Source: Psychromonas sp. psych-6C06
GTDB taxonomy: Bacteria; Pseudomonadota; Gammaproteobacteria; Enterobacterales; Psychromonadaceae
Reading direction: 5' to 3'
Length of the DNA: 64,000 nt
Assembly (NCBI RefSeq): GCF_002835465.1
Contig: NZ_PIZM01000009.1
Location: 152,481 to 216,480 of the forward strand
In this document: piece by piece, positions 27,928-38,284 of the stretch
How positions within the stretch are numbered: the stretch's first letter is position 1
Layout: each line of letters begins with the position of its first letter
Notes under the pieces: generated by a model
Told to the model about the DNA's origin: nothing
Database searches by the model: none
Seen by the model: the letters and a program-made list of their open reading frames with translations, nothing else
Made by a program: the position numbers and the translations under genes

Positions 27928-30801
27928 ATGCTAAATAAATTGATGAACCGCTTTACGGGAATGTTAACCGTTACCCTTTTTCTTGTTGCACCATTACAGG
28001 CCACTGAAAACACTATGAATGCATTTACAGTTTCTAATCAGTCTATTACACAGAGTCCAAATGATACGAGAGATTACCAATTAATCACCTTAAGTAATCA
28101 ATTGGATGTACTCCTTATCTCTGATCCAGATATAGAAAATAGTGCTGTTTCCCTTTCTGTTCCGGTCGGTAGTATGCATAATCCCGACAATCAGTTAGGC
28201 CTTGCGCATTATTTAGAGCATATGTTGTTTTTGGGCTCTGAACGTTACCCTACCATTAATGAGTACAGTAAGTTTATGACTCAGAATGGTGGTTACACTA
28301 ATGCTTATACCGCACAGGAAAGTACCGTTTATGGCTTTGAGGTCAATGATAGTGCTTTTGATGAAGCTTTGGATCGCTTAGGTGATGTAATGCGAGCACC
28401 ACTGCTCGACGAAAAGTATGCAGACAAAGAGCGCCATACAGTTAATGCCGAGCATAAGACCTATTATGACAATGATATGCGTAAGCTTTATGCATTGCAG
28501 CGTTACACACTTAACCCTGAATATCCGATGGCACGTTTTAGCACTGGTGATTTGACTACGCTAGTAGACAAGCCTGGTAGCAAACTTCAGGATGAATTAG
28601 TTGATTTTTTTGCGAAGCATTATTCAGCTAATACTATGAAAGTGGCTATAACTAGTCCGCGTTCAATTGAAGCTTTGCAGTTGGTTGCAAGTAAATATTT
28701 GACGCAGATTCCGAATAAAAAGGTCAAGAAACCGATCGTTCTCACACCGATGTTAACTGACAAAGAACTGGCGATTCAAGTTGAGATGAAACCAACTGCT
28801 GACATTAAAATGCTGCAGGTGAATTTTTTAGTGCCGAGTGTAAAAGCAGAATACATGTATCAGCCTGGAGCGTTTATCAGTCGTTTATTAGGTTCAGATC
28901 ATAAAGGTGGGCTATCGGATACATTAATCAAAGCGGGGCTTGTTGACTCCGTTATGGCTGGTTTTTATGCCCCACATAGTGATCTGTATTCGCGTTTTTC
29001 TCTACAATTTAAACTCACCAATAAAGGGCTTGAATCACAGTCACAAATTATGTCGACACTGTTTGCATTCATTGAGTTAATTAAAGAACAGGGAATCAAT
29101 GAAACTCAATTTCAAGAACAAAAGAGTAACTTAGATAGAAGGTTTGAATTTCTCAGTAAGCAATCAGGGTTTAACTATGTAATGGGCTTGTCGGCTAATA
29201 TGCAACTCTATCCAATAAAAGATATTCTTTATTTTCCATATCGTTTAGATGCTTTTAACGCTCAATTTATCGAACAGTTATTAAGTTATTTAACGCCTGA
29301 AAATACACGTATATTTTTACTTTCTCCCAATGCAAAAGGGGGAACAGCAATTCCTCATTATCAAGGTGAGTATTCGGTTAATAAAACCGATCTCAAGCAA
29401 CAACAGCAATGGCTAGATAACGCAAAATCTATTCCGCTCGTGTTACCCGCAAGTAATAGCTGGTTACCGGAAAAGTTAGCGTTAGTAGAAAGACAACAAG
29501 CTGGTGAAGCCAAGCAACTTATTAATCAACTTGGTCACTCTGTATGGTTTGCACAAAGCGCTGAGATCGAAGAGCCTAAAGCGAGTCTTCGTTTACAACT
29601 GAATAGTGATATCGCAGATCAAAGTGCACAGAATCGCGTCACTATGGCGTTACTATTATCGATACTTAAAAAGCAGTTTTCAGAGCTTAATTTTGTCACA
29701 CAAGAAGCGGGGCTTAATTTTTCATTCACGCAATCGAATGGTTTGTTAATCAGTACATCAGGTTATAGTGATAAACAAGATAAGTTGTTATTAACGGTGC
29801 TTGAGCACATAAAAAACACCTCATTTAGTGAGCAGTCACTACGTCTTGCTAAACAAGATTTACAACGTCGCTTAAATAATAAAGAAAAAATGAAAGCGAT
29901 GGATTTGGCTTTTGATGGTTTTAGGCAAGTGATACGTCAGCCTGCCTGGTCGGATGAAACCTTGCTTGCACAGATTGATGACTTAACAGTAGAAGCAATC
30001 AGTCAATTTAGGGATGAAATATTTCAGCAATCAACTGTGCGCTTATTAGCGCTAGGTAATTTTACAGAGCAACAGGTTTTAGCGCTTGATAAAGAGTTAG
30101 TTAAACAAATTTCTGTACAGAAGAAGCCTTTTTATAGTATTAAGCGTTTACAGGCTGAGCCTAAGCAAGGCGCTTTAAACTATATTCGTCGTTCTGTGAT
30201 GCAAGATGACGCATTAGTCATGGTTCACTTAAGCAAATTTAAAGGCGATAAAGCGCGTGCGACAGCAGAGTTGCTGAATAAATTAATTCAACCTGCTTTT
30301 TATGATCAAATTCGCACTCAAGAACAGCTGTCTTACTCGCCATTTACTACTTCTTTTGATGTTAATGATTACGTTGCTTTTGGCTTGTTTACTCAGAGCT
30401 CTGCTGCAAGCAATAATCAATTACATCAACGCTTTATTGCTTTTTTAAGTGATTTTAAAAGCAAATTGTCCAAAATCACAGAAGCTGAATTAGCGCAGAT
30501 AAAAGCGGCTCATATAGCTAATTATACAGCCAAGCCAAGCTCATTAGGTGCTGAATTTAGCTACCTCAAAAATGAATGGCTAACCGGTAAAGATCAGATA
30601 AACAATAAGGAAGCTTACATTGCCGCTTTAAACTCTGTGTCGTTGCAGGAGATACAAGCTTTTTATGATGAACTGTTCCTTTCTGAAGAAAACAGGCAAT
30701 TAATTATTGTACAGACGCAGGGTAAAAAATTCATGGCTAATGCTCCGTTGAGATTACCCAAACAGGTTCTGATAAATAATGTTGATCAGCTAAGCAAGTA
30801 G
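27928..30801 (+). CDS. ptrA: periplasmic M16 zinc protease, pitrilysin/insulinase type
   Basis: This 957-residue protein has a signal peptide (ending about residue 25) and the inverted zinc motif HYLEH (His94, Glu97, His98) with the distal Glu in the following helix (VNAEHKTYYD). The full length corresponds to the four-domain clamp of E. coli protease III (962 aa), which degrades small peptides in the periplasm. The symbol is by similarity of architecture and N-terminal half. It is a single gene with a strong terminator behind it. Confidence 0.88.
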   Translation: MLNKLMNRFTGMLTVTLFLVAPLQATENTMNAFTVSNQSITQSPNDTRDYQLITLSNQLDVLLISDPDIENSAVSLSVPVGSMHNPDNQLGLAHYLEHMLFLGSERYPTINEYSKFMTQNGGYTNAYTAQESTVYGFEVNDSAFDEALDRLGDVMRAPLLDEKYADKERHTVNAEHKTYYDNDMRKLYALQRYTLNPEYPMARFSTGDLTTLVDKPGSKLQDELVDFFAKHYSANTMKVAITSPRSIEALQLVASKYLTQIPNKKVKKPIVLTPMLTDKELAIQVEMKPTADIKMLQVNFLVPSVKAEYMYQPGAFISRLLGSDHKGGLSDTLIKAGLVDSVMAGFYAPHSDLYSRFSLQFKLTNKGLESQSQIMSTLFAFIELIKEQGINETQFQEQKSNLDRRFEFLSKQSGFNYVMGLSANMQLYPIKDILYFPYRLDAFNAQFIEQLLSYLTPENTRIFLLSPNAKGGTAIPHYQGEYSVNKTDLKQQQQWLDNAKSIPLVLPASNSWLPEKLALVERQQAGEAKQLINQLGHSVWFAQSAEIEEPKASLRLQLNSDIADQSAQNRVTMALLLSILKKQFSELNFVTQEAGLNFSFTQSNGLLISTSGYSDKQDKLLLTVLEHIKNTSFSEQSLRLAKQDLQRRLNNKEKMKAMDLAFDGFRQVIRQPAWSDETLLAQIDDLTVEAISQFRDEIFQQSTVRLLALGNFTEQQVLALDKELVKQISVQKKPFYSIKRLQAEPKQGALNYIRRSVMQDDALVMVHLSKFKGDKARATAELLNKLIQPAFYDQIRTQEQLSYSPFTTSFDVNDYVAFGLFTQSSAASNNQLHQRFIAFLSDFKSKLSKITEAELAQIKAAHIANYTAKPSSLGAEFSYLKNEWLTGKDQINNKEAYIAALNSVSLQEIQAFYDELFLSEENRQLIIVQTQGKKFMANAPLRLPKQVLINNVDQLSK

Positions 30802-30810
30802 CTGAAATTT

Positions 30811-30843
30811 AAGGGGCTAGAGGGAAGTTTAGCCCCTTTTTTG
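30811..30843 (+). terminator. terminator of the M16 protease gene
   Basis: AAGGGGCTA (30811-30819) pairs perfectly with TAGCCCCTT (30830-30838), followed by T residues. It lies 10 bp after the stop codon. Confidence 0.9.
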
Positions 30844-30957
30844 ATTATTTTTCTTTTGCTGTTCACAAAAAATACAGCTAATTGCTTTTTTTGATCGTAA
30901 ATTTGATAAAGTGTTTATACTATTACTCGTTTTTTAATCAAAAAGAGCTTTGATTGC

Positions 30958-33171
30958 ATGAACCCGCCTAACTATATATATCAGTTTAGAATCTCTCTTT
31001 TTCTTTTTTTATCGCTATGTAGCTCTATGCTTCATGCCACTAGTGTCAAGCTAACTGAAACTGAGATGGATTTTATTAAAGAGAATCCAGTCATTAAAGT
31101 ACATGCTGAAAAAGCGTGGCGTCCGTTTAACTTTATTGAGAATAATGAAGTAAAGGGCTATTCCAATGACCTTATTAGGTTGGTTGCTAAAAATACTGGC
31201 TTAGAGATAGAGTTCGTAGTTGGCTACCATTGGAATGATTATTTACTAATGCTGAAAAATGGTGAAATTGATGTGATCACCAATATGAAGCGTACCCCTG
31301 AGCGTGAAAAATATGCCCTGTTTACACAATATAACCCGCTCAAAGCGATTGATGGTTTACTAACTTTAGATGAGACCTCGCATTACTTAGACTTTCATTA
31401 TCTAAAAAATAAAAATGTTGCCGTTGTGCGTGGTTTCTTTTATGAAGAGTTAATGCGCACTCACTATCCTGATATTAATTTATTACTGACCAATAGTACC
31501 GAAGAGTCTGTTGAGCAACTTATTATCGGTAATGTGGATGCTGTATTAGATTCTTACTCCGTAATTAATTTCTATGTGCAACGCTATTTCATCACTGGTG
31601 TTACGAATGCGCCACTTTTTGAAAACCCCATTTTTAGTCACCTGCCTCAGTATATGGGAGTTAATAAAAGTAACCCGGTCTTACGTGATATTTTAAATAA
31701 AGGTTTACAAGCGATCCCTAATGAAGAGTTGGTCGCCTTGCAAGAGCAATGGGCATTATTGGAGAAGAAAAAGAATACATTTGTTGATACAAGCTTCCAA
31801 CAAATAATGCCTGTTTTTACTGAAGGGGAGCTAATCTATTTAAAGTCTAAAAAGCAGTTAAACATGTGTGTAGACCCAGATTGGTTACCTATTGAAGGAG
31901 TCAGAAATAGCGCTTATACCGGTATGGGGGGCGATTTTTTGCATCTCTTTAAACAACGCTTATCAACACCGATTGAGCTTATTAAAACAGAGAGCTGGTC
32001 GCAAACATTACGCTATATGAAACAAGGTTTGTGTGACTTTATTCCTATCATCAATCGTACTGAAGCATTAGATAAGCAGTTTGCTTTTACTTATCCTTAT
32101 TTACGTTTTCCATTGGTGTTAGTCACTAAAAAAGAACGTATCGTACATACTTTAGAACAGGTGTTACATAGACCGATCGGTATTGTAAAGGATTATGCCT
32201 TTAAACAAGATTTTGAGAAAAATTACCCACAGGGAGAGATTAGGGAATTTACCTCTGCTGAGGCAGGCTTAAAAGCGGTAAAAAGTGGTGAAATATATGC
32301 ATTTATTGACTCTTTACCAGTAATGGCTAAATTACTCCAAAAGGATTATCCCGAGATAAAAATTGTCGATAAACTCGATTATTTACACAGTTTGTCATTA
32401 GCCACTGCAAACAATGATCCCGCATTAGTTGGTATCTTTAATAAAGTACTTGCTACTATCACCGCAAAACAGCATGAAGATATTGTAAATCGTTGGTTGC
32501 CCGTTGTGTATGAAACTAAACAAAGCGTAACTTGGTTATGGTATCTATTGATTAGTATTGTGTTCATCTTCTCTTTATTACTATTTCGTAATCAAGTACT
32601 CAAAAACAGTAATGTAAAATTACAGGATATGCAGGATAAATTAGAGCAGTTAGCGATGCGTGATTTTTTAACTGGATTGCCTAATCGACATTATTTTCTT
32701 GAACAGCTAGAAAAAGAGTGGGCTCGTGCGAATCGTTCTAAGCAACCGCTTTCTGTGGTTATTTTTGATATTGACCAGTTTAAGGAATTTAATGAACGTT
32801 ATGGTCGCCTAGCTGGTGATAGTTGTTTGATTGAGTTGTCACAGCGCCTTTTGGTTGCAATTAAACGCCCTGCAGATGTTGTTGCGCGCTATGGCGGTGA
32901 AGAGTTCGCGCTTATATTGCCAGATACTGATGAGGAAGGGGTGGAAACGATAGTGGCTGAGTTATTTTACTTGCTCAAACAATGGGCGCTTCCTCATGCT
33001 GGTGCGGTTAGTGGCAATCTCTTAACGGTAAGCGCAGGCAGTTCGACACTTAATTATAATGTTAAATACGGTGTTGAGGAGTTAATTCGTCGTGCTGATA
33101 ACGCTCTTTATAAAGCCCAAGAAAAAGGTTATAACCAACTGATGCAATATCAAAAAAAACGAGGTGATTAA
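30958..33171 (+). CDS. diguanylate cyclase with two periplasmic solute-binding domains
   Basis: The 737-residue protein has a signal peptide and two tandem family-3 solute-binding (PBPb) domains, about 45-265 (VKVHAEKAWRPFNFIENNEVKGYSNDLIRLV) and about 290-520 (LNMCVDPDWLPIEG). One membrane helix (about 523-543) and a C-terminal GGDEF domain with an intact active loop ARYGGEEFALILP (about 643-655) follow. It should make cyclic di-GMP in response to a small periplasmic ligand such as an amino acid. No EAL domain is present. I see no RxxD inhibitory site. It stands alone between the protease and rph. Confidence 0.92.
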   Translation: MNPPNYIYQFRISLFLFLSLCSSMLHATSVKLTETEMDFIKENPVIKVHAEKAWRPFNFIENNEVKGYSNDLIRLVAKNTGLEIEFVVGYHWNDYLLMLKNGEIDVITNMKRTPEREKYALFTQYNPLKAIDGLLTLDETSHYLDFHYLKNKNVAVVRGFFYEELMRTHYPDINLLLTNSTEESVEQLIIGNVDAVLDSYSVINFYVQRYFITGVTNAPLFENPIFSHLPQYMGVNKSNPVLRDILNKGLQAIPNEELVALQEQWALLEKKKNTFVDTSFQQIMPVFTEGELIYLKSKKQLNMCVDPDWLPIEGVRNSAYTGMGGDFLHLFKQRLSTPIELIKTESWSQTLRYMKQGLCDFIPIINRTEALDKQFAFTYPYLRFPLVLVTKKERIVHTLEQVLHRPIGIVKDYAFKQDFEKNYPQGEIREFTSAEAGLKAVKSGEIYAFIDSLPVMAKLLQKDYPEIKIVDKLDYLHSLSLATANNDPALVGIFNKVLATITAKQHEDIVNRWLPVVYETKQSVTWLWYLLISIVFIFSLLLFRNQVLKNSNVKLQDMQDKLEQLAMRDFLTGLPNRHYFLEQLEKEWARANRSKQPLSVVIFDIDQFKEFNERYGRLAGDSCLIELSQRLLVAIKRPADVVARYGGEEFALILPDTDEEGVETIVAELFYLLKQWALPHAGAVSGNLLTVSAGSSTLNYNVKYGVEELIRRADNALYKAQEKGYNQLMQYQKKRGD

Positions 33172-33178
33172 ACCTCGT
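33159..33178 (-). terminator. minus-strand terminator-like hairpin over the GGDEF stop codon
   Basis: ACGAGGT (33159-33165) and ACCTCGT (33172-33178) form a 7-bp stem around the stop codon. Only on the minus strand is it followed by a T-run (seven bases), so it would stop transcripts entering the gene from behind. Confidence 0.4.
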
Positions 33179-33312
33179 GTCCTGCCGTTATAAAATGCGT
33201 TATTTATTGCCTTTGTTATTATGTATTTTATCGTGCTAATCAGGGTGATTAGTTTTTAATAATTATGATGATTGTTGCTATAATCAGCCTTCATTTTTTA
33301 TAAGGTTTAATT

Positions 33313-34032
33313 ATGCGCCCAAGTAACCGTACTCCTGAAGAAAACCGCGAAGTTAAAATAACTCGAAACTTTACAGCCTATGCAGAAGGCTCTGTATTGA
33401 TCGAGGTAGGGAATACGAAAGTGCTTTGCAACGCCTCTGTTTCCGATTCAGTACCGCGCTTTTTAAAGGGTAAAGGGAAAGGTTGGGTCACTGCAGAGTA
33501 TGCTATGTTACCGCGAGCGACACATAGTAGAAATATGCGTGAAGCTGCAAAAGGTAAACAGGGCGGTCGTACTTTAGAGATTCAGCGTTTAATTGCGCGT
33601 TCACTGCGAGCTGCGGTTGACCTAAAATTATTAGGTGAGAATATGATCACTGTTGATTGTGATGTCATTCAAGCAGATGGTGGTACACGTACGGCTTCCA
33701 TCACCGGTGCATGCATTGCGCTTGCTGATGCATTAAATTGGATGGTTGCTCAGGGTAAAATAAAAAAGAACCCTCTCAAGCAAATGATTGCAGCCGTTTC
33801 AGTGGGTATCTATCAAGGTACACCTGTATGTGATTTAGATTATGCTGAAGATTCAAATGCTGAAACGGACATGAATGTCGTGATGACAGAAACAGGTGGC
33901 ATGATTGAGATACAAGGAACAGCGGAAGAAGGTGCCTTTAGCCATGAAGCGCTATTGGCAATGTTAAGCCTTGCAAAAGGCGGTATTGATAAATTAGTAA
34001 TAGAACAGAAAAAAGCATTAAGCGGAGAGTAG
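33313..34032 (+). CDS. rph: ribonuclease PH
   Basis: The 239-residue length and the opening [39 protein letters not shown] are those of RNase PH, the phosphate-dependent 3' exonuclease that trims tRNA ends. The phosphate-binding and catalytic region is intact ([39 protein letters not shown]). Unlike the frameshifted rph of E. coli K-12, the C-terminus is complete. pyrE follows after two bases. Confidence 0.97.
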   Translation: MRPSNRTPEENREVKITRNFTAYAEGSVLIEVGNTKVLCNASVSDSVPRFLKGKGKGWVTAEYAMLPRATHSRNMREAAKGKQGGRTLEIQRLIARSLRAAVDLKLLGENMITVDCDVIQADGGTRTASITGACIALADALNWMVAQGKIKKNPLKQMIAAVSVGIYQGTPVCDLDYAEDSNAETDMNVVMTETGGMIEIQGTAEEGAFSHEALLAMLSLAKGGIDKLVIEQKKALSGE

Positions 34033-34034
34033 TA

Positions 34035-34676
34035 ATGAAAGCGTATCAAAAAGAGTTTATTGAGTTTGCCATCGAAAAGCAGGTTTTAAAATTTGGCGAG
34101 TTTACTTTAAAGTCAGGCCGTGTGAGTCCTTACTTTTTTAATGCGGGGTTATTTAATACAGGTCGTGATCTGGCTCGTTTAGGACGTTATTATGCTGCCG
34201 CGTTGCAAGATTCAAATATTGAGTATGATCTACTATTTGGACCTGCTTATAAAGGCATTCCAATAGCTACTACGACAGCAGTTGCACTATCAAATGACTA
34301 TGATTTAGATTTACCTTATTGCTTTAATCGCAAAGAAGCAAAAAGCCATGGAGAAGGTGGAAGCTTAGTTGGCTCAGAACTAACTGGTAAAGTGATGCTA
34401 GTGGATGACGTTATTACTGCTGGTACTGCAATTCGTGAATCGATGGATATTATTAATGCTCATAATGCTGAACTTGCAGGGGTATTAATTGCATTAGATC
34501 GCCAAGAAAAAGGTAAAGCGGAATTATCTGCTATTCAAGAAGTTGAACGTGATTATGATGCGCAAGTTATCTCTATTGTGCAGCTTGCTGATGTAGTTAC
34601 TTACCTTAAAACACTGCCTGATATGCAGCAACATCTTGACTCTGTCCAAGCTTATCGAGAACAATACGGAATTTAA
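34035..34676 (+). CDS. pyrE: orotate phosphoribosyltransferase
   Basis: This 213-residue enzyme joins orotate to PRPP to form OMP in pyrimidine synthesis. The PRPP-binding motif [17 protein letters not shown] and the substrate loop ([17 protein letters not shown]) are present, with the N-terminal [13 protein letters not shown]. The rph-pyrE pair is the classic one, but only two bases separate the genes, so the pyrE attenuator of E. coli cannot fit between them. Confidence 0.97.
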   Translation: MKAYQKEFIEFAIEKQVLKFGEFTLKSGRVSPYFFNAGLFNTGRDLARLGRYYAAALQDSNIEYDLLFGPAYKGIPIATTTAVALSNDYDLDLPYCFNRKEAKSHGEGGSLVGSELTGKVMLVDDVITAGTAIRESMDIINAHNAELAGVLIALDRQEKGKAELSAIQEVERDYDAQVISIVQLADVVTYLKTLPDMQQHLDSVQAYREQYGI

Positions 34677-34846
34677 ATATATCTCATTACGTCATTCGAT
34701 GAACTAGCTCAGACTTGACCTGACAGCTACATATCTTGTAATTGTTAGTTTAGGCTTGAGCTAGATTGTACAACACAATGCCTTTACGGCAAATGCAGAG
34801 GGTGTTGTGTAGCAAATAAATTCACACATCAACATCCCTCGAATAG

Positions 34847-35629
34847 TTACTCAAAAGTACGTTGCTTTTTAGTCTTAACCGTTGCGATATATGCATGCCA
34901 GCTAGCAAAACTCAGCATTGGCATAATTGCAACAAAAGCGATACCTGAAGTTAAAAAGCCAATTGCAACACTAGCGATAATAATAGCCCCCCAAATACAC
35001 ATTACGAGAAGATTATTTTTTACAGCATTTGCTGAGGTAAATATCGCTGTCATAATATCAACTCGGCGTTCCATAATAATTTGTGGTGTAAATGCAGAAA
35101 TAACAAGTACAGTCATCGACAAAACACCACCAATTAAAGAGCCAACCCCTAAGAACACAGCCATGTCCATTAATGACGCATTAGCAGCGGTAGGAAAAAG
35201 TACAAATACCAGGCTCGCCAATCGTACCCAAGCAATCATAATCAATAATAGAATAACAGCAAACGCCCAAAGACTAATTTGATTTCGCAACAGGGCTTTT
35301 ACACTGTGGTTGAAGGATGGTTTATGCCCTTTTTCAATCTCCCAAGCAACGTCATAGAGTGCAGAAGCAAACACAGGGCCAATTAATGTAAAGGCAACAA
35401 CCATTGGAATAATAAACATTGGGCTAGCTTCTGCTGAAAGTAACTGCAATGCTGCATAGGGAATAATGCTAAATAGTATCCCGTACCCAATGCTAATGAA
35501 TGGGCTACTTAAAAAATCTTTTATGGCTAACGATAACCAGTGAAATGGAGCCGCCACTTTCAACTTGTGGCACGCTATTGTTCTTGCGTATTCTGAGCTT
35601 GGGTGCGAAAACGTTTGTGTAGTTGGCAT
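34847..35629 (-). CDS. DUF2189 multi-pass membrane protein
   Basis: I choose the ATG at 35629 (MPTTQTFSHPSSEYARTIACHKL, AGGAGAG just upstream) over a longer frame from 35695. The 260-residue product has about six membrane helices and the DUF2189 pattern: a short cytoplasmic lead ending FHWLSLAIKDFLSSPFISIGYGILFSIIPY and repeated Gly/Ala-rich helices. Some relatives are labelled as cytochrome c oxidase subunit I-like, but no haem or copper ligands are visible. Function unknown. Confidence 0.75.
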   Translation of the reverse strand: MPTTQTFSHPSSEYARTIACHKLKVAAPFHWLSLAIKDFLSSPFISIGYGILFSIIPYAALQLLSAEASPMFIIPMVVAFTLIGPVFASALYDVAWEIEKGHKPSFNHSVKALLRNQISLWAFAVILLLIMIAWVRLASLVFVLFPTAANASLMDMAVFLGVGSLIGGVLSMTVLVISAFTPQIIMERRVDIMTAIFTSANAVKNNLLVMCIWGAIIIASVAIGFLTSGIAFVAIMPMLSFASWHAYIATVKTKKQRTFE

Positions 35630-36153
35630 GTTACTCTCCTGAAAATAGCAATGGACGATAAAATGCAATACGTAAGAACTTTTCAAAAAGTTCATTTTTT
35701 AATCGACAGTCAGTGAGTTGAAAAATTAATTAATGGATTGAAGCAGAGAAGATACGATATGTAATGATTATATAAGTGCAATCAATTGATGCTCGTTTTC
35801 TTAATTTTACCTGTTAAAAATAGCCTGATTGAAAGTGCAAACTCAAATAAACGACTGTCTCAAAAAAGGAAATTGATTCAGCCCGATAAAATTATTGCTT
35901 TTCAAACAGGTAGCTAATTTCACCTAGTCTCAGGGAAGCATCAAAACATGACTACTAACTACTATAGGTCCGCTTTAACATACCCTAGGGGCTTTTGATT
36001 TTTGCCGTTTAAGTGTTGCATACTGTTTAACTAAAAAATAGCGTAAGCGCAAAGCATGCTGGGCAAGATTTACTGAACAATTTTAACGTTTTCGCCTATT
36101 GATATGGCATAAGCACACGGTCTTGGCTGGTTATATATTTCTCTTTGAGCTTT
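35630..36153. other. gene-less interval with a repeat remnant
   Basis: About 520 bp without a usable open frame. At 35986-35999 it holds TAGGGGCTTTTGAT, also present at 14986-14999, with partly similar sequence for some 25 bp beyond. It also has a GCATACTGTTT that reappears inverted near 15080. This may be a decayed dispersed element. Confidence 0.4.
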
Positions 36154-38142
36154 TTATATTTTAAACTGGCTGATGGTTGCATTTAACTCTTTGGTTAACA
36201 ACTCTACCGCTTGATTACATTTTTCAACCGTATGGTAACCCTGCTGCATATCATTATAACCATCTTGAATGTTTACCATATTCCGTGTTATTTCTTCTGT
36301 AACGCTGGTTTGCTCTTCTGATGCGGTAGCCACTTGTTCATTAATTAGATTAATCTGTTGAATAAATGCGTTTATGTGAGAAATGTTTTCGCCAGTATGC
36401 CTTGCGTCTTCCACACTTTGTTCAACGACTTTAATACCATTACTCATTGCTTGTTGTGCTGCTGTAGAGCTTGCTTGTAGCTCACAGATCATGGTTTCTA
36501 TCTCAGTAGTAGAATCTTTTGTCTGAAGCGCTAAGCTACGAACTTCATCTGCTACAACAGCAAACCCTCGGCCTGAGTCACCTGCGCGTGCCGCTTCAAT
36601 GGCTGCGTTGAGTGCTAATAAATTGGTTTTTTCAGATATTTCTTTAATCACATTAAGAAATTTTCCAATGTTCATCGCCGCGTTATTTAACTTCTCAATA
36701 ACAGCGGATGCGCTATTGAGTTCGTGTGATAGGTGGTTGATATGCATAATTGTTTCTTCGACTTCATCATTACCATGTTTACTCTCGCTGCTTGCACTGG
36801 CTGTTTCTTGAGCAGCTTGAATGGCATTACGTGCAATTTCTGCTGCAGTGCTATTCATTTCTGTTGTTGCGGTAACGACCTGAGTAACTTGATCTGAGCC
36901 ATTATTAATCGTACTTGAGATGAGTAAATTATGTTCAATATTTTCATCTAGATTGTTTTTCAGTTGCTCCGTGGTATTTTGTATTGTTCGTACTAAAGTT
37001 TGTAAATGACAAAGTAACTGATTAATTGTGCTACTTATCGTTCCAAGTTCATCCCCGCTATCGACTTCAATGCGAACTGTTAAATCATTACTATTGGATA
37101 TGATGTTTAGCTTAGTGGTTATCTCTTCAATGCCTTTATCAAGCTGTGAGCCGATATAAAAGGTGAGCAGTAACACAACAAAAAGTGTGATTAAAATGGT
37201 TGTAGCCAAACTAATTAGATTATTTTGATTGTCTGAAATGAGTTGTTCGTTGTCGTTGTATAATTCTTTTAAAAGTTGCACTTCAACTGATTTTAAAAGG
37301 TTTATTTTTTGCGTGATAGTGGCGAACCAGACGGTAGGATCAACGTTAAAGTTACCTTCTTGCATTTTAGTAAGTGCTATTTTTCTATAATCGTTTACCT
37401 CGTCTATAGCCTTGCCTGTAACACTACTATCGTATGTTTTGACCTGTATTCCATTCGCATGAGCTTTAAACTTATCATAGTAAGCTTGTTGCTCTGCTAA
37501 TAGTCGTATGAATTTTTCGAGTAACGCAGGCGTAAACTTATCATTGGCGAATACATTGCTCATGATAGCCCGTTCAATACCCGCCCGTTCTTTATATTGA
37601 AGGAAGCTACCAATTGCAGTCGCTGAAATAGCCAATGATGCATTTTTATTATTGTTGGCAGCATTGTCCATTATAGATAATAAAAGTGCATTTAAATGGG
37701 TATAAAAAGCGACTTCCTCTTTGACTGTTACAGTGAAGTTATCAACACGATTACGCATTTCAGGGATTTTATTTAATTCGATGTCTATTTGTGAAAAGAG
37801 ATTTTCAAGTTGGGGTGGAAGTTGAGCGCTCTGTCTAAACTGTCGCAGTGTATTTTGTTTTTGGTCGCTTTCTGTGCGTTGTTGCTTAAGAATATCTTGA
37901 AACTTTTTACCTTTCGAGCCTAAGAAACCGGCTGAAGCACCACGCTCTTTTTGTAATTCATGAACCAGAAGTGCACTGGCCGAAGCTGACTCTGTGAGAA
38001 TAAGCATCTCTTCCAGCATTTTTTTATTTTGATAAGTTTGATTGAAATTGTAAGCTGCCAAAGCAACAAAACAGAGTAGAGGAAGTATTGTTAAGCCCAT
38101 TATTTTTCGATGGATAGATATATTGTTAATAAAAGACAGCAT
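36154..38142 (-). CDS. methyl-accepting chemotaxis protein with NIT sensor domain
   Basis: This 662-residue chemoreceptor has a membrane helix at about 13-31 and a large periplasmic NIT (nitrate/nitrite-sensing) domain, marked by [24 protein letters not shown] and, near its end, [19 protein letters not shown] second helix (about 308-328), a HAMP domain and a signalling domain with hairpin tip [38 protein letters not shown] follow. NIT domains bind nitrate or nitrite in characterised cases; the ligand here is inferred. It is a single gene away from any che cluster. Confidence 0.92.
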   Translation of the reverse strand: MLSFINNISIHRKIMGLTILPLLCFVALAAYNFNQTYQNKKMLEEMLILTESASASALLVHELQKERGASAGFLGSKGKKFQDILKQQRTESDQKQNTLRQFRQSAQLPPQLENLFSQIDIELNKIPEMRNRVDNFTVTVKEEVAFYTHLNALLLSIMDNAANNNKNASLAISATAIGSFLQYKERAGIERAIMSNVFANDKFTPALLEKFIRLLAEQQAYYDKFKAHANGIQVKTYDSSVTGKAIDEVNDYRKIALTKMQEGNFNVDPTVWFATITQKINLLKSVEVQLLKELYNDNEQLISDNQNNLISLATTILITLFVVLLLTFYIGSQLDKGIEEITTKLNIISNSNDLTVRIEVDSGDELGTISSTINQLLCHLQTLVRTIQNTTEQLKNNLDENIEHNLLISSTINNGSDQVTQVVTATTEMNSTAAEIARNAIQAAQETASASSESKHGNDEVEETIMHINHLSHELNSASAVIEKLNNAAMNIGKFLNVIKEISEKTNLLALNAAIEAARAGDSGRGFAVVADEVRSLALQTKDSTTEIETMICELQASSTAAQQAMSNGIKVVEQSVEDARHTGENISHINAFIQQINLINEQVATASEEQTSVTEEITRNMVNIQDGYNDMQQGYHTVEKCNQAVELLTKELNATISQFKI

Positions 38143-38238
38143 CTGATTTCCTCAATCAATGAATGTCTAATAACTGTAGGGTAGGTCAACTATTTTTCAA
38201 GAAAAGATAATTATAAAGGCAAGTGTTTTAAAGAAAGT

Positions 38239-38271
38239 ATGATGCAGACTAATGTAATTAGCCTGCATCAT
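38239..38271 (-). terminator. terminator of the RND efflux operon
   Basis: A 15-bp stem with one G-T pair (38239-38253 with 38257-38271) and a 3-base loop lies 14 bp past the permease stop. The minus-strand tail is T-rich (ACTTTCTTT). Confidence 0.75.
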
Positions 38272-38284
38272 TGATTATGATTAT

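Noticed and set aside
34769..34812. Stem-like ACAACAC/GTGTTGT after pyrE
   Set aside because: Seven-base arms with a loop of nearly 30 bases and no T-run; too weak to call a terminator.
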